In this document: positions 35,255 through 44,008 of the stretch, piece by piece
Numbering within the stretch: position 1 is the first letter of the stretch
How the letters are laid out: each line of letters begins with the position of its first letter
Assembly (NCBI RefSeq): GCF_000472785.1
Contig: NZ_AXAL01000025.1
Coordinates: forward strand, 48,740 to 112,739
Direction: 5' to 3'
Source: Mesorhizobium loti CJ3sym
Lineage (GTDB): Bacteria > Pseudomonadota > Alphaproteobacteria > Rhizobiales > Rhizobiaceae
Length of the DNA stretch: 64,000 bases
Notes under the pieces: model-generated
Databases searched by the model: none
Told to the model about the DNA's origin: nothing
Seen by the model: only the letters and a program-made list of their open reading frames with translations
Translations under genes and position numbers: made by a program

Positions 35255-35884
35255 TCAGTTCTGCGTGCCGTCGGCAGGAGCCGAACCATCGGCGGGAGCC
35301 GTGCCATCAGCGGGCGCGGCAGCGCCGTCCGCCGGCGCCGCATCGTCAGCGGGCGCGGTAACAGGTGCAACCGGCGCATTTGCCTTGGAGGCCGCCGCCA
35401 GCGTTTCACCGACCTGCTGGGCGAGATCACGGGCGAGGCCGTTTTGCCAGATGTCGGCTGCCTTGATCAGATCGCGCGTCACGGCCGGGCCGCTGTCTAG
35501 GAGTTTCTTGCCGGTGTCCGAGCCGTAGAAAGTCGCGATGTCGTTGAGTTCCTTTTCGGAAAACACCTTCGCATAGGCAAGAGCCGCTTCCTTCTCGAGA
35601 TCCGCGCGGCGCGAGGCCATCTCGATTGCCTTGTCGTTGATGGTCTTGCCGATCAACTCCTGCATGTCCGGGTTCTTCTGGATGAGCTGCGATTCGAGCG
35701 CGGCCGCCGCCTGCGGCAGGATGTTGTCGAACGAATCCGTTGCATGGATCGCTGCGATCGCCGCCCGGGCCGCCTTCAGGTGCGAGTCCGTGACGTCCTG
35801 CGAGAATGCCGGCGAGGAAAGGGCAAAGACGGCCGAAGCCGCCAGAACGACGCAAAGGCTGCGAACCCGGTTATGCAACATCAT
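35255..35884 (-). CDS. DUF2059 domain secreted protein with repetitive APADG tail
   Basis: A 209 aa exported protein. The signal peptide ends at PAFSQ. The DUF2059 helical region covers FDNILPQAA to FYGSDTGKKLLDSGP. The last 35 residues are five rough repeats of APADG, a low-complexity and likely flexible tail. It overlaps the end of rpiA by 14 bases, so translation may be coupled. Role unknown. Confidence 0.87.
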   Translation of the reverse strand: MMLHNRVRSLCVVLAASAVFALSSPAFSQDVTDSHLKAARAAIAAIHATDSFDNILPQAAAALESQLIQKNPDMQELIGKTINDKAIEMASRRADLEKEAALAYAKVFSEKELNDIATFYGSDTGKKLLDSGPAVTRDLIKAADIWQNGLARDLAQQVGETLAAASKANAPVAPVTAPADDAAPADGAAAPADGTAPADGSAPADGTQN

Positions 35885-36602
35885 GATCGGTAGAACTCCC
35901 TGGTTTTCGGGCAGCATGGACGGTTTTGATACCGTCGCCGCCGGCGATTATGGCCGCTGACGCCAGCCCGATGAAAAGACCATGCTCGACCACGCCCGGA
36001 ATGGCATGGAGAGCATTCGAAAGCGCTCTTGTATCCGGAATGCGGCCAAAAGATGCATCGAGGATAAAATGGCCGCCGTCTGTAACAAAAGCCTCGCCTC
36101 CCGTCATCCTCAATGTAAGCGGACCGGAAAGGCCGAGTTTTTGAGCCGCGGCACCAATCGCAATCGTGGTTGCGCGCAGGCCGAACTGGTTGACTTCGAT
36201 GGGCAGCGGAAAACGGCCGAGTGTCTTGACCATCTTCGATTGGTCGGCAATGACGATCATACGCTGCGAAGCCGCCGCCACGATCTTCTCGCGCAGCAGC
36301 GCGCCGCCGCCGCCCTTGATCAGGGTCAGTTCCGGGTCGACCTCGTCGGTGCCGTCGATGGTCAGATCGAGCTCGGGCGTTTCCTCCAGCGTCGACAGTG
36401 GCACGCCAAGCTCGCGGCACAGTGCGGCTGTGCGCTCCGAAGTCGGCACGCCGATGACGGTCATACCGGTGGCAACCTTGTCGGCGAGCAGCCGCACGAA
36501 CTCTTCCGCCGTGGTGCCGGTGCCGATGCCTAGCCGCATGCCGTCGGTGACATGAGCAAGGGCCGCCCGCGCGGCCTCGACCTTCAACTGTCTCGCATCC
36601 AT
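35871..36602 (-). CDS. rpiA: Ribose-5-phosphate isomerase A
   Basis: Interconverts ribose 5-phosphate and ribulose 5-phosphate. The 243 aa protein shows LGIGTGTTAEEFV, DGTDEVDPELTLIKGGGGALLREKI (the Asp/Lys/Glu catalytic segment, here split over residues ~80-105) and VADQSK-like IVIADQSKMV. The start at 36602 (MDARQLKVEAARAAL) was chosen because the longer frame has no family similarity. Confidence 0.97.
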   Translation of the reverse strand: MDARQLKVEAARAALAHVTDGMRLGIGTGTTAEEFVRLLADKVATGMTVIGVPTSERTAALCRELGVPLSTLEETPELDLTIDGTDEVDPELTLIKGGGGALLREKIVAAASQRMIVIADQSKMVKTLGRFPLPIEVNQFGLRATTIAIGAAAQKLGLSGPLTLRMTGGEAFVTDGGHFILDASFGRIPDTRALSNALHAIPGVVEHGLFIGLASAAIIAGGDGIKTVHAARKPGSSTDHDVA

Positions 36603-36754
36603 GCTGCTTTGCCGCCCCGGGAAACTGATGTTCGGGCTCCTAGCATTTTTGCCGGTCGGGTCAAAGCCCTTGGACGCCTGTCCACCGGTCTGCTTGCCTT
36701 CACGCGCCGCAGCCGCTATCGCCTGCCGATGCACAAACCTGCGCAGGATGGATC

Positions 36755-37441
36755 ATGACTCGCCCGATCATCGTGTTCGACCTTGACGGAACGCTGATTG
36801 ACACGGCGCCGGACCTGCTCGACAGCCTCAACCACAGCCTGGCCGCCAGCGAGCTCGCGGCCGTCGATGAAGCCGGCTTCAGGCGCTTCGTCGGCCATGG
36901 TGGCCGCGTCATGATAGAGCGCGCGCACGCCGCCCAGCAGCGCTCGCTTGATGTCGCCGAGCACGACCGGCTCCTAAAAGTGTTTCTGGATCACTACACC
37001 GACAACATTCCCGGCAAATCCCGCCCCTACCGCGGCGTCGTCGAGGCGATCGCGCGCTTCGAGAAGGCGGGCTATCTCCTGGCCATCTGCACCAACAAAT
37101 ACGAGGCCAACTCGCTGGCGCTGATCGAAGCGCTCGGCCTGACCAGCCATTTCGCGGCAATCGCCGGACAGGATACGTTCGCGTTCCGCAAGCCCGACCC
37201 GCGCCACCTGATCGAGACCATTAAGCTGGCCGGCGGCGACCCGCACCACGCGCTGATGGTCGGTGATTCGCAAACCGACATCGACACCGCCAAGGCCGCA
37301 GGCATTCCGGTGGTGGCGGTCGATTTCGGCTACACCGACCGGCATGTCCGCGAATTCGAGCCCTCGGCAATCATCTCGCATTTCGACGCGCTGACAGTGG
37401 ATCTGGCGCAGAAGCTGATCAACGCTGCCGCAGGATACTGA
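36755..37441 (+). CDS. gph: Phosphoglycolate phosphatase (HAD superfamily)
   Basis: Dephosphorylates 2-phosphoglycolate. The 228 aa protein has HAD motif I VFDLDGTLIDTAPD, motif II as ICTNK, motif III with FRKPDPRHL, and motif IV MVGDSQTDIDTAKAAG. It is divergent from rpiA by 152 bases. Confidence 0.95.
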   Translation: MTRPIIVFDLDGTLIDTAPDLLDSLNHSLAASELAAVDEAGFRRFVGHGGRVMIERAHAAQQRSLDVAEHDRLLKVFLDHYTDNIPGKSRPYRGVVEAIARFEKAGYLLAICTNKYEANSLALIEALGLTSHFAAIAGQDTFAFRKPDPRHLIETIKLAGGDPHHALMVGDSQTDIDTAKAAGIPVVAVDFGYTDRHVREFEPSAIISHFDALTVDLAQKLINAAAGY

Positions 37442-37518
37442 TCGGCGGCCGGCTTCACTCGGAAAAACAGGCTCCAAAGTGCGGCAATCCGATCCTTGTC
37501 AGAACGCGTGACACCGCC

Positions 37519-37547
37519 TTGACTTAACCGGCCGGCCTCCCTTATAT
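37519..37547 (+). promoter_or_regulatory. Promoter of tRNA-Val
   Basis: TTGACT (37519-37524) and TTATAT (37542-37547) are spaced by 17 bases. The tRNA starts 31 bases downstream. Confidence 0.65.
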
Positions 37548-37577
37548 CGCGGCTCGCTTGGCCTTCGGGCAACGAGC

Positions 37578-37652
37578 GGGCGATTAGCTCAGCGGGAGAG
37601 CACACCCTTCACACGGGTGGGGTCGCAGGTTCAATCCCTGCATCGCCCACCA
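37578..37652 (+). tRNA. tRNA-Val (anticodon CAC)
   Basis: 75-base cloverleaf: acceptor GGGCGAT/ATCGCCC, D arm TAGCTCAGCGGGAGAGC, anticodon stem CACCC/GGGTG with loop TTCACAC (anticodon CAC), T arm AGGTTCAATCC, encoded CCA. Confidence 0.98.
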
Positions 37653-37688
37653 TTTTCCTTCCTGAAATTGCACTCCAGGCCAGTAAAG

Positions 37689-37961
37689 CTAGCAGCTGCA
37701 ACTAGCCCCCTCCCCACCAAAATTCTTCTGAGCGAAATTTAGCGCGCTGCTGTAGCTCGTATAGCTCTGGAACTGGCAGACGTTGGAGCCGTTCCGCACC
37801 TTCATCTGTTCGATATCCCAGAACGACACCTCGATGTGGTCGTTGGCGCAATAGACCGTGTACTTTTCAGGTTCCAGCGCCCTGGCTTTCTGCACGGGCA
37901 TGGAAACGGCCGGGATGGAAAGCACGGACAGTGCAAGCATGACGAGACGACGCGTGCGCAT
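37689..37961 (-). CDS. Small secreted hypothetical protein
   Basis: A 90 aa exported protein. The signal peptide ends at KARALE. The mature 60 residues include YTVYCANDHIEVSFWDIEQM and end in ASCSC; four cysteines suggest disulfides. GGGGGT precedes the ATG. No family recognised. Confidence 0.7.
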   Translation of the reverse strand: MRTRRLVMLALSVLSIPAVSMPVQKARALEPEKYTVYCANDHIEVSFWDIEQMKVRNGSNVCQFQSYTSYSSALNFAQKNFGGEGASCSC

Positions 37962-38147
37962 AGAGACCCCCAATGAAACGCCGGCAATATGGCCGGAAAT
38001 ATAGAAGCGGCGCATCATGGTTTTTTGGCGGACGTCTTTTTTCCCGCGCGCAGCCGCGAGTCGATGGGCTGAATGGTGCTGTATTCCGGCTACGGAACCA
38101 ACCAGCACGCCAGCGAGTTTCTCTGCGTTGAAACTTGAGGGAAAACC

Positions 38148-38405
38148 ATGTCCAGATTTCTCGTGGCAACCAGCGTTGCCTTTCTTCTCATCGCCGGCCC
38201 GGCTCTGGCCGCGGACGAGGACCCGTTGCCGCCGCCCAACGCCAAGAAGCTGTCGGAAATCCTGGCCAAGGTGGAGCAGCGCGACGGCTTTCGCTACGTG
38301 AAAGAGGTCGACTGGGACAAAGACGCCTACACCGTCACCTACTACACATCTGACAAGGCCAAGGTCGAAATCAATTACGATCCGGTGACCGCCGAACCAA
38401 AATAG
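38148..38405 (+). CDS. Small secreted PepSY-domain protein
   Basis: An 85 aa exported protein; signal peptide ends at PALAA. The mature part SEILAKVEQRDGFRYVKEVD and YTVTYYTSDKAKVEINYDP is a single PepSY_2 domain. GAGGG precedes the ATG. These are thought to modulate peptidases or bind cell envelope targets; role unknown. Confidence 0.82.
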   Translation: MSRFLVATSVAFLLIAGPALAADEDPLPPPNAKKLSEILAKVEQRDGFRYVKEVDWDKDAYTVTYYTSDKAKVEINYDPVTAEPK

Positions 38406-38540
38406 GACCCTCGACCGGCATTTCTCCTGATGTCCGCGATCGCTGGCCGGACTCGCCGCAAAATGTCCATTGTTGGCGTGTGATATCCACGTCAGGCGCG
38501 GGGCAGCGCCATAGGCAATCCTGTTGGCTTGGGGGCATGC

Positions 38541-39281
38541 ATGCGATTTTCCGTTCGAACCGGTGTCTTGCTTGTCTGCGCCATTATCCTGGCTGGCGGC
38601 ATCCTTGCCGCGCCTCCGGCGCGGGCCGAGGGGCCGTCCTTCGACTGTGCCAAGGCAAGCCTGCCGGCGGAGAAGGCGATCTGCGCCGATCCGCAACTGT
38701 CGGCCATCGATCTGCTGGTTTCCAAGGCTTATAAGGGATTCGAGCCGGCATTCGGCGGCGACAAGCGCAAGATCGCACGTGGCTTGATTGCTGACCGCAA
38801 CGCCTGCAAGAGCGACACCGCCTGCATCGTCAGCGCGCTCAACAACGCCCTGCAGACCTATGGCAATGCGCCGTCATGGGTGCAGGATTACAACATCGCC
38901 CTGATCGGCAAGAAGGCTCTGGACGCGGCGGCGCACAACCCCGGCAACAAGGACCAGCCCCTGCCCTCGGCCGTCGGGCAATGCGCGACCACCCACATCA
39001 AGACGCTGACCGCGCGGCTTGGCGACGATCCGCTGGAAACAGCCACGCCAGACGCGGGCAGTGCTGCGACGTTCACCAACGGTGGCGGATCTGTCTCCTA
39101 TGATCGCGAGCCTGGTCTGGCATCCTCGAAGGTCGGAGAACCCGTTGTGATGTGCTTGATTGCGATTCCCCGGGACTGCCCCAAGGACGACGACCGCGGC
39201 CGGGTCTACTATTCCATCGACCTTGTCGCCAAGGGGAGTTGGGCCCTGCCGGACTCCGAGCATTTGTGTGGCGGCGCCTGA
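38541..39281 (+). CDS. Secreted LprI-like N-terminal domain protein
   Basis: A 246 aa exported protein. After the signal peptide (ending ARAEG), FDCAKASLPAEKAICADPQL with NACKSDTACI is the LprI lysozyme-inhibitor-like domain with its four cysteines. The C-terminal 110 residues are not recognised and contain three further cysteines. The ATG at 38541 was preferred over the upstream TTG at 38529. Confidence 0.75.
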   Translation: MRFSVRTGVLLVCAIILAGGILAAPPARAEGPSFDCAKASLPAEKAICADPQLSAIDLLVSKAYKGFEPAFGGDKRKIARGLIADRNACKSDTACIVSALNNALQTYGNAPSWVQDYNIALIGKKALDAAAHNPGNKDQPLPSAVGQCATTHIKTLTARLGDDPLETATPDAGSAATFTNGGGSVSYDREPGLASSKVGEPVVMCLIAIPRDCPKDDDRGRVYYSIDLVAKGSWALPDSEHLCGGA

Positions 39282-39399
39282 TCAGCCTGCTTCGTGATCC
39301 ACGAAAGCCGCCAAAGCAGCCCGCTTGCGCCTCCCCTTGCAACGGATCGTCTTTGATGGCTGACTGGACGGGTTGACTGCGCCGGACGGGGGAATGGGC

Positions 39400-39876
39400 A
39401 TGGCGACGGCAAAACACGTGTTAAAGCGTTTGTTGATGATGTTAGCCGGCTATCTTGTGGCCGTGCTGATAGGGTTGATAGCCGTGGCGGTAATCTACGC
39501 CGCGCTCAGTTCCCTGCCCAACGCGCCTGAGTATTTCGGTTTTGCCGTCGTCACGCCGCTCGCGGCGCTGGTGGTGCCACCGCTCGGCATGTTCATATAC
39601 TTTGTGACAATCGTCATAACGGGACTGCAGACCGTCACCTTCGCGCTGATTGCGGAGTTCTTTTCGCTGCGCAACGTCCTGCTGCACATGCTCTTCGGCG
39701 CTGCGGCTGCCGCCGGCGGGTTTTTCCTGATCTGGCCGAATTCGCCAGAGGACATGGATTCAGCGCGCTGGGCCGACATCGGCATCATTGCCGCTGCCGG
39801 CCTGATCGCCGGGCTGGTCTATTGGCTGATCGCCGGGCGCGACGCCGGCTTTCGACGTCCGCTCATGGAGCGCTGA
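39400..39876 (+). CDS. Four-helix membrane protein of unknown function
   Basis: A 158 aa protein with hydrophobic segments around residues 12-35, 50-75, 85-110 and 125-145. A GGGGGA site 7 bases upstream favours the ATG at 39400 (MATAKHVLKRLL). No family recognised. It is convergent with the L,D-transpeptidase gene. Confidence 0.65.
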   Translation: MATAKHVLKRLLMMLAGYLVAVLIGLIAVAVIYAALSSLPNAPEYFGFAVVTPLAALVVPPLGMFIYFVTIVITGLQTVTFALIAEFFSLRNVLLHMLFGAAAAAGGFFLIWPNSPEDMDSARWADIGIIAAAGLIAGLVYWLIAGRDAGFRRPLMER

Positions 39877-39898
39877 AGCATTCCGGTAAAACTGTAAA

Positions 39899-39933
39899 AG
39901 CGGTTCGCCGTTGGTGTGAACCGGCAAACCGCT
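39899..39933. terminator. Hairpin between convergent genes
   Basis: AGCGGTTCGCCG (39899-39910) pairs with CGGCAAACCGCT (39922-39933) with one G-T pair. The preceding GCATTCCGGTAAAACTGTAA resembles part of a rhizobial palindromic repeat. It probably ends transcription from both sides. Confidence 0.5.
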
Positions 39934-39940
39934 CCGATTA

Positions 39941-41827
39941 TCAGCTTGAGGGTGAGCGAACCGCCTCGGTCGCATCCAGGGCCTGCTTCAGCTTGGAGTC
40001 GCGATCGTAGACGTCGCCGAAATACTCGACCTTGCCGGACATGTCGGGCCAGGCGGTGAAATAGGCGACATAGACCGGAATCTTGCGCGTCACGTCCTCG
40101 GTCGAGTGTCCGTGCTTCAGCTTCTCGGCGATGTAGTCGACATCCGTGCCGAGCACTGCCGCCGCCATGCCGCGCGGGTCCTGCAGGCGCACGCAACCAT
40201 GGCTGAGCGCCCGCATATCCTGCTTGAAGAACGATTTCTGCGGCGTGTCATGCATGTAGATCGCATGCTTGTTGGGGAACAGTATCTTCAGCTCACCCAG
40301 CGCATTGGCCTCGCTCGGCTGCTGGCGCACATTGTAGGGAATGTTGGCGCCATAGGCGCCCCAATTGACCGAGGATGACGGGATCTTTCTGCCCTTCGCA
40401 TCGGTCACTTCGTAGCCGGCGCGATCGAGATAGCCGGGATCGCTGCGCAACCGGGGCAGCATCTCGTTGACGATGATCGACTGCGGCACGCCCCAATAGG
40501 GGTGGAAGTCGACCTGCTTGATCTGGTCGTAGAAGAATGCCGTCTGGTTGGTGACCCGGCCGATGACGACGCGCGTCTTCAGCTGCTCCTGGCCATTGTC
40601 GATGTAGCTTGCGGTAAACGCCGGCTGGTTGATGAACACGCGCGGGCTGCCGAGATCGGAAGGCAGCCAGCGCAGTTCTTCCAGCGCCACCTGCACCTTG
40701 AGCAGCCTGTCGGCCTTCGAAGAGCCCGCCAGCAAGGCGACTGTGCGCGGACCGATGACGCCGTCGCCCTTCATGCCTTCTTTCACCTGCACCGCCTTGA
40801 TCAGCGGAACGAGCTCGGGCACGTAGACCTCGCTGCTCGCCAGCCGCGACAGGACCTCGCCATAGGTGCCGCCCATGTCGTCATCGAGACTGCGTGCGAT
40901 CAGGGTCAGCAGCTTCGGCAGTTCGGGGCTGCTTTCGCCTGGCTTGAGCAACAGCTTGGGATCGACGACGATCTCATTCTCGGCGCTTGCCTGCAGCGAT
41001 TCCAGCTCGACGCGCAGCGCCTGATATTCCGCATTCTGCGGATGCCGCGATTCGAGGTATGTGCGCACTTCCTGCGTATGCGCCAGTGTCTTCAGCACGC
41101 CGCCCAAATCAAGCGGCTTGGCCGGGAAATCATAGTAGCCGGTCATCCGGTTGGGCTCGACACGGCCGTTCTGGGCGTCATGGGCGTAGCGCAACACGCG
41201 CGCCGACAGCGCCATCTCGAAGCGCACGAGGTCCTTGAACTTGGCCGCGTCATCCGCCGAGGCCGAATTCGCGGCCGGCACATCGACCGTGTAGTCGGCG
41301 GGCGTCAGGCCATAGCTGGCGGCCTCGCCAAGCACTCGCACCGCATCCTGCGCGCGGCTGTTGAGGCTGGTTCCGCTCACCCAGATGAAATCCGGGTTGG
41401 CCGAATAGTAGGCAATCAGCGCCTTGGCAATGTCCGGCTCAGCGTAAAGCTCGTAGTCGCTCAAGCTGGCAATGGCGTCGTGAAAAGCAGCCCCCGTCGC
41501 AGACGGAACGAAGGCGGCATCCTGCGGCGTTGCTGGCTGGGGCGCCGCGGACAGCGCCGAGAAGTCGACGCGCACCAGCTTGTCGGCCTTGTAGGTGTAG
41601 TAGGATGGGCTGCTGATCTTGACGCCGCCACCACCACCAGCCGGGGCCTTGGGTCTGTGCTTTGGTGGCGGGGGCGGAAACTCGCCCTGCGGCTGGTGAT
41701 TGATGCCGCCGCCGAACAGCATGTCGAAGAGCCCTTGCGCGCCTGCCTGGGGCGCACCGAAGGCGAGTGTTGCCGCGATCGCCATCAGCGGCAGCGCGGT
41801 TGTATTTTTACCGAGGAGTTTCATCAA
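39941..41827 (-). CDS. Murein L,D-transpeptidase (YcbB/LdtD type)
   Basis: A 628 aa periplasmic enzyme making 3-3 or lipoprotein cross-links in peptidoglycan. The signal peptide ends at PQAGAQ and is followed by a proline-rich region (FPPPPPKHRPKAP). A scaffold domain and a peptidoglycan-binding helix (AVQVKEGMKGDGVIGPRTVA) precede the YkuD domain. The catalytic Cys is in MRALSHGCVRLQDP with the conserved His in YMHDTP. Length and order match LdtD. Confidence 0.93.
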   Translation of the reverse strand: MMKLLGKNTTALPLMAIAATLAFGAPQAGAQGLFDMLFGGGINHQPQGEFPPPPPKHRPKAPAGGGGGVKISSPSYYTYKADKLVRVDFSALSAAPQPATPQDAAFVPSATGAAFHDAIASLSDYELYAEPDIAKALIAYYSANPDFIWVSGTSLNSRAQDAVRVLGEAASYGLTPADYTVDVPAANSASADDAAKFKDLVRFEMALSARVLRYAHDAQNGRVEPNRMTGYYDFPAKPLDLGGVLKTLAHTQEVRTYLESRHPQNAEYQALRVELESLQASAENEIVVDPKLLLKPGESSPELPKLLTLIARSLDDDMGGTYGEVLSRLASSEVYVPELVPLIKAVQVKEGMKGDGVIGPRTVALLAGSSKADRLLKVQVALEELRWLPSDLGSPRVFINQPAFTASYIDNGQEQLKTRVVIGRVTNQTAFFYDQIKQVDFHPYWGVPQSIIVNEMLPRLRSDPGYLDRAGYEVTDAKGRKIPSSSVNWGAYGANIPYNVRQQPSEANALGELKILFPNKHAIYMHDTPQKSFFKQDMRALSHGCVRLQDPRGMAAAVLGTDVDYIAEKLKHGHSTEDVTRKIPVYVAYFTAWPDMSGKVEYFGDVYDRDSKLKQALDATEAVRSPSS

Positions 41828-42120
41828 TCACCCGCTCCGGCCGCAACCGGTTCCCGTTCCGCACGCTAGATCGTCTCGCTCACCGCATGGCGGATGTAAG
41901 GCGTGACTATACCGATTCATACCGATTTCGTTAAGCTTTCATAAATTTCGGAAAGCCTGTTGCAGAACGGTTTCACAACATCGTGACGGCTGCCGTGGAT
42001 GCATGGCCGCGGCAATGACTGCCTGCCGGACAATGGCCTACCGGTGCGGCGTGACAAACGCTGGCCGTTGTGCTCGAAATTCGACCTGCCGCAAAGGTGG
42101 CGGCCGGGAGGGACGAGAGG

Positions 42121-42516
42121 GTGAAAAAGGGTTATCGCGAACTGCTGGATGAGGCGAACGCCGAGATCGAAGTGGTTTCACCGGAGGAAGCAGCAGGGCT
42201 GCTCGAGGACGAAGGCACGATCTTCGTCGACCTGCGCGACCCGCGCGAGATAGAGCGCGACGGGAAAATACCCGGCGCCAAACATGTCACCCGCGGCATG
42301 CTGGAATTCTGGATCGATCCCGACAGCCCCTATCACAAGCCGTTCTTCGCCTCGGGCAAAAGTTTTGTTTTCTTTTGCGCCGGAGGCTGGCGCTCGGCGC
42401 TCGCCACCAAGACGGCGCAGGACATGGGACTTTCCCCGGTCAAGCACATCCTTGGCGGCTACACCGCCTGGAAGGCCGCTGGATTGCCTGTCGAACCCGG
42501 CGAGAAGAAGAAATAG
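42121..42516 (+). CDS. Rhodanese-like domain protein
   Basis: A 131 aa single-domain sulfurtransferase. TIFVDLRDPREIERDGKIPGA and FFCAGGWRSALATKTAQDMG with the catalytic Cys are family segments. The GTG at 42121 follows GAGAGG and gives VKKGYRELLDEANAEIEV; an earlier GTG at 42070 is in frame. A family A palindromic repeat lies directly after the stop. Confidence 0.9.
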   Translation: MKKGYRELLDEANAEIEVVSPEEAAGLLEDEGTIFVDLRDPREIERDGKIPGAKHVTRGMLEFWIDPDSPYHKPFFASGKSFVFFCAGGWRSALATKTAQDMGLSPVKHILGGYTAWKAAGLPVEPGEKKK

Positions 42517-42520
42517 CCCA

Positions 42521-42568
42521 ATGCATGTCGCTCAAAAGCGGCCCCGGTTTTGAGACAACGACATGCAT
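42521..42568. repeat. Nested palindromic intergenic repeat, family A copy 3
   Basis: Outer arms ATGCATGTCG and CGACATGCAT (perfect, 10 bp) enclose CTCAAAA and TTTTGAG around GCGGCCCCGG. It lies between the convergent rhodanese and hydrolase genes. Confidence 0.85.
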
Positions 42569-42586
42569 GGAAACGAGGATTGCCGC

Positions 42587-43492
42587 TCAGTGAAGCAGCG
42601 ATGGCTCTCGGGCGACGAAGGCGACGGCGCGTTCGACAACGCCCTTGTCGGCAAGAATGCGGCGGTGGCCGAGCCCATCGGCCCAGTGCAGCCGCACATG
42701 GCCGCCGGCGCCGGCGTAGCGTTTCGCGTGTTCGGCAGGCACCTCACGGTCATCGGGCGCGTGGATGACCAAGGTCGGCACGGGCGCCTGGGCGAGCTGG
42801 CGGTCGCCGGTGAATTCATGCAAAGGCCGGCCGGAAAGGTGTTCGACACGGTCCGCCATGGCGACCTGTGAACGCGGCCCGACATTGAGCATGCGGCTGA
42901 AGTCGGCGAAGATCGCCGGCAAGGAGCTGGGTGCCGCGATCAGCACAAGGCGTCCGGCGGCCAGTGGCGGAATGTTCTTCACTGAACCGGCGATGGCATT
43001 GGCGGCAACGGCGCCACCGAAGGAATGTCCAACCGCTGCCACAAACGGACCGAACCATTCGCCGGCGACCCGTACGGCCTCGACAGCATTGACCATGTTC
43101 AGGTGCCGGCCCTGCGAATGGCCATGGCCCGGCAGGTCCAGTGACACGACCCTATAGCCGGCCGCGCGATAGCCTTCGATCAACGCACGCATATATTCGG
43201 TGCGCGAACGCCAGCCGTGGACGACAAGCACCGTGCCAAGCGCCGCCCTGCCCGGCTCCGGCCGGAATTCGTGCACCATGACGCAGCCGGTCTTGGTCTT
43301 CAGCCGATGATGGCGCGCCTCGGTCATGAAGTCAGCGGCGCGGCTGATGGCGCGGCGTTCGCCGTCGGTCAGCGCTTTGGCGCTCGGCGTGCGGCAGAAC
43401 AGCTCGAACGCCGCGCGCCCGGTGATGCGCGGGGCAATATGTTCGGCTGCACCAAATACGCCCCGGATGACCTTCAGCCCGATTGATGCCAT
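42587..43492 (-). CDS. Alpha/beta hydrolase
   Basis: A 301 aa serine hydrolase. The oxyanion segment is VLVVHGWRSR, the nucleophile elbow GHSFGG, and the catalytic Asp/His are in VIHAPDDREVP and GLGHRRILAD. It is divergent from marR, and the operators lie 20-50 bases upstream of its ATG, so it is the likely repressed target. Substrate unknown. Confidence 0.9.
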   Translation of the reverse strand: MASIGLKVIRGVFGAAEHIAPRITGRAAFELFCRTPSAKALTDGERRAISRAADFMTEARHHRLKTKTGCVMVHEFRPEPGRAALGTVLVVHGWRSRTEYMRALIEGYRAAGYRVVSLDLPGHGHSQGRHLNMVNAVEAVRVAGEWFGPFVAAVGHSFGGAVAANAIAGSVKNIPPLAAGRLVLIAAPSSLPAIFADFSRMLNVGPRSQVAMADRVEHLSGRPLHEFTGDRQLAQAPVPTLVIHAPDDREVPAEHAKRYAGAGGHVRLHWADGLGHRRILADKGVVERAVAFVAREPSLLH

Positions 43493-43511
43493 AGTGAGAA
43501 TCCATCCATAC

Positions 43512-43545
43512 GTTCAAGCATGAACATAATAGTTCAAAGATGAAC
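43512..43545. promoter_or_regulatory. Twin MarR-type operators
   Basis: Two copies of GTTCA-N4-TGAAC at 43512-43525 and 43532-43545, centres 20 bases apart (two helical turns). The right copy overlaps the marR start codon. They lie between divergent genes and so could repress both. Confidence 0.75.
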
Positions 43546-43992
43546 AATAAACAAGAGTTACCTTGGGACAACCCGCGTTTTCGCAACTGGGTCGCGGTGG
43601 CGCGCGCCTGCCATGTGCTGGAGCGCACGCTGGCGGTGAAACTCGCGCCGCTGGACCTGAAGCCGGCGCAGCTCGACGTGCTGATGAACCTCTACCGCCA
43701 TCCCGGCATGTCGCAGCACGACCTTGCCCGCAAGCTGCTTGTCGGCCGCTCCAACATCACCATGCTGTTGCCGCAGCTGGAGACGCGCGGCTTGCTGCGC
43801 CGCGAAGGCGACGAGAAGGACAAGCGCATCTTGCGGCTCGCTCTGACCGAAGCCGGCGAGGCGCTACTGATGCAGGCGCTGAAAGTGCACATGGCGCTGA
43901 TCGAGAAGGCGATGAGCCAGTCGACAGCAGAACAATGCGACATGATCGGCGAACAGATGCGCAAGATCTATGATGTCCTGAAGGAAGCGTGA
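43540..43992 (+). CDS. MarR-family transcriptional regulator
   Basis: A 150 aa winged-helix regulator. ALDLKPAQLD-type LAPLDLKPAQLDVLMNLYR, MSQHDLARKLLVGRSNITML (recognition helix) and REGDEKDKRILRLALTEAG (wing) mark it. It probably represses itself and the divergent hydrolase through the twin operators. The ligand is unknown. Confidence 0.94.
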   Translation: MNNKQELPWDNPRFRNWVAVARACHVLERTLAVKLAPLDLKPAQLDVLMNLYRHPGMSQHDLARKLLVGRSNITMLLPQLETRGLLRREGDEKDKRILRLALTEAGEALLMQALKVHMALIEKAMSQSTAEQCDMIGEQMRKIYDVLKEA

Positions 43993-44008
43993 CCGACCCT
44001 TCGGTCAC

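Noticed and set aside
40502..41869. 455-codon open frame opposite the L,D-transpeptidase
   Set aside because: Antisense shadow; the transpeptidase has its full catalytic motif.
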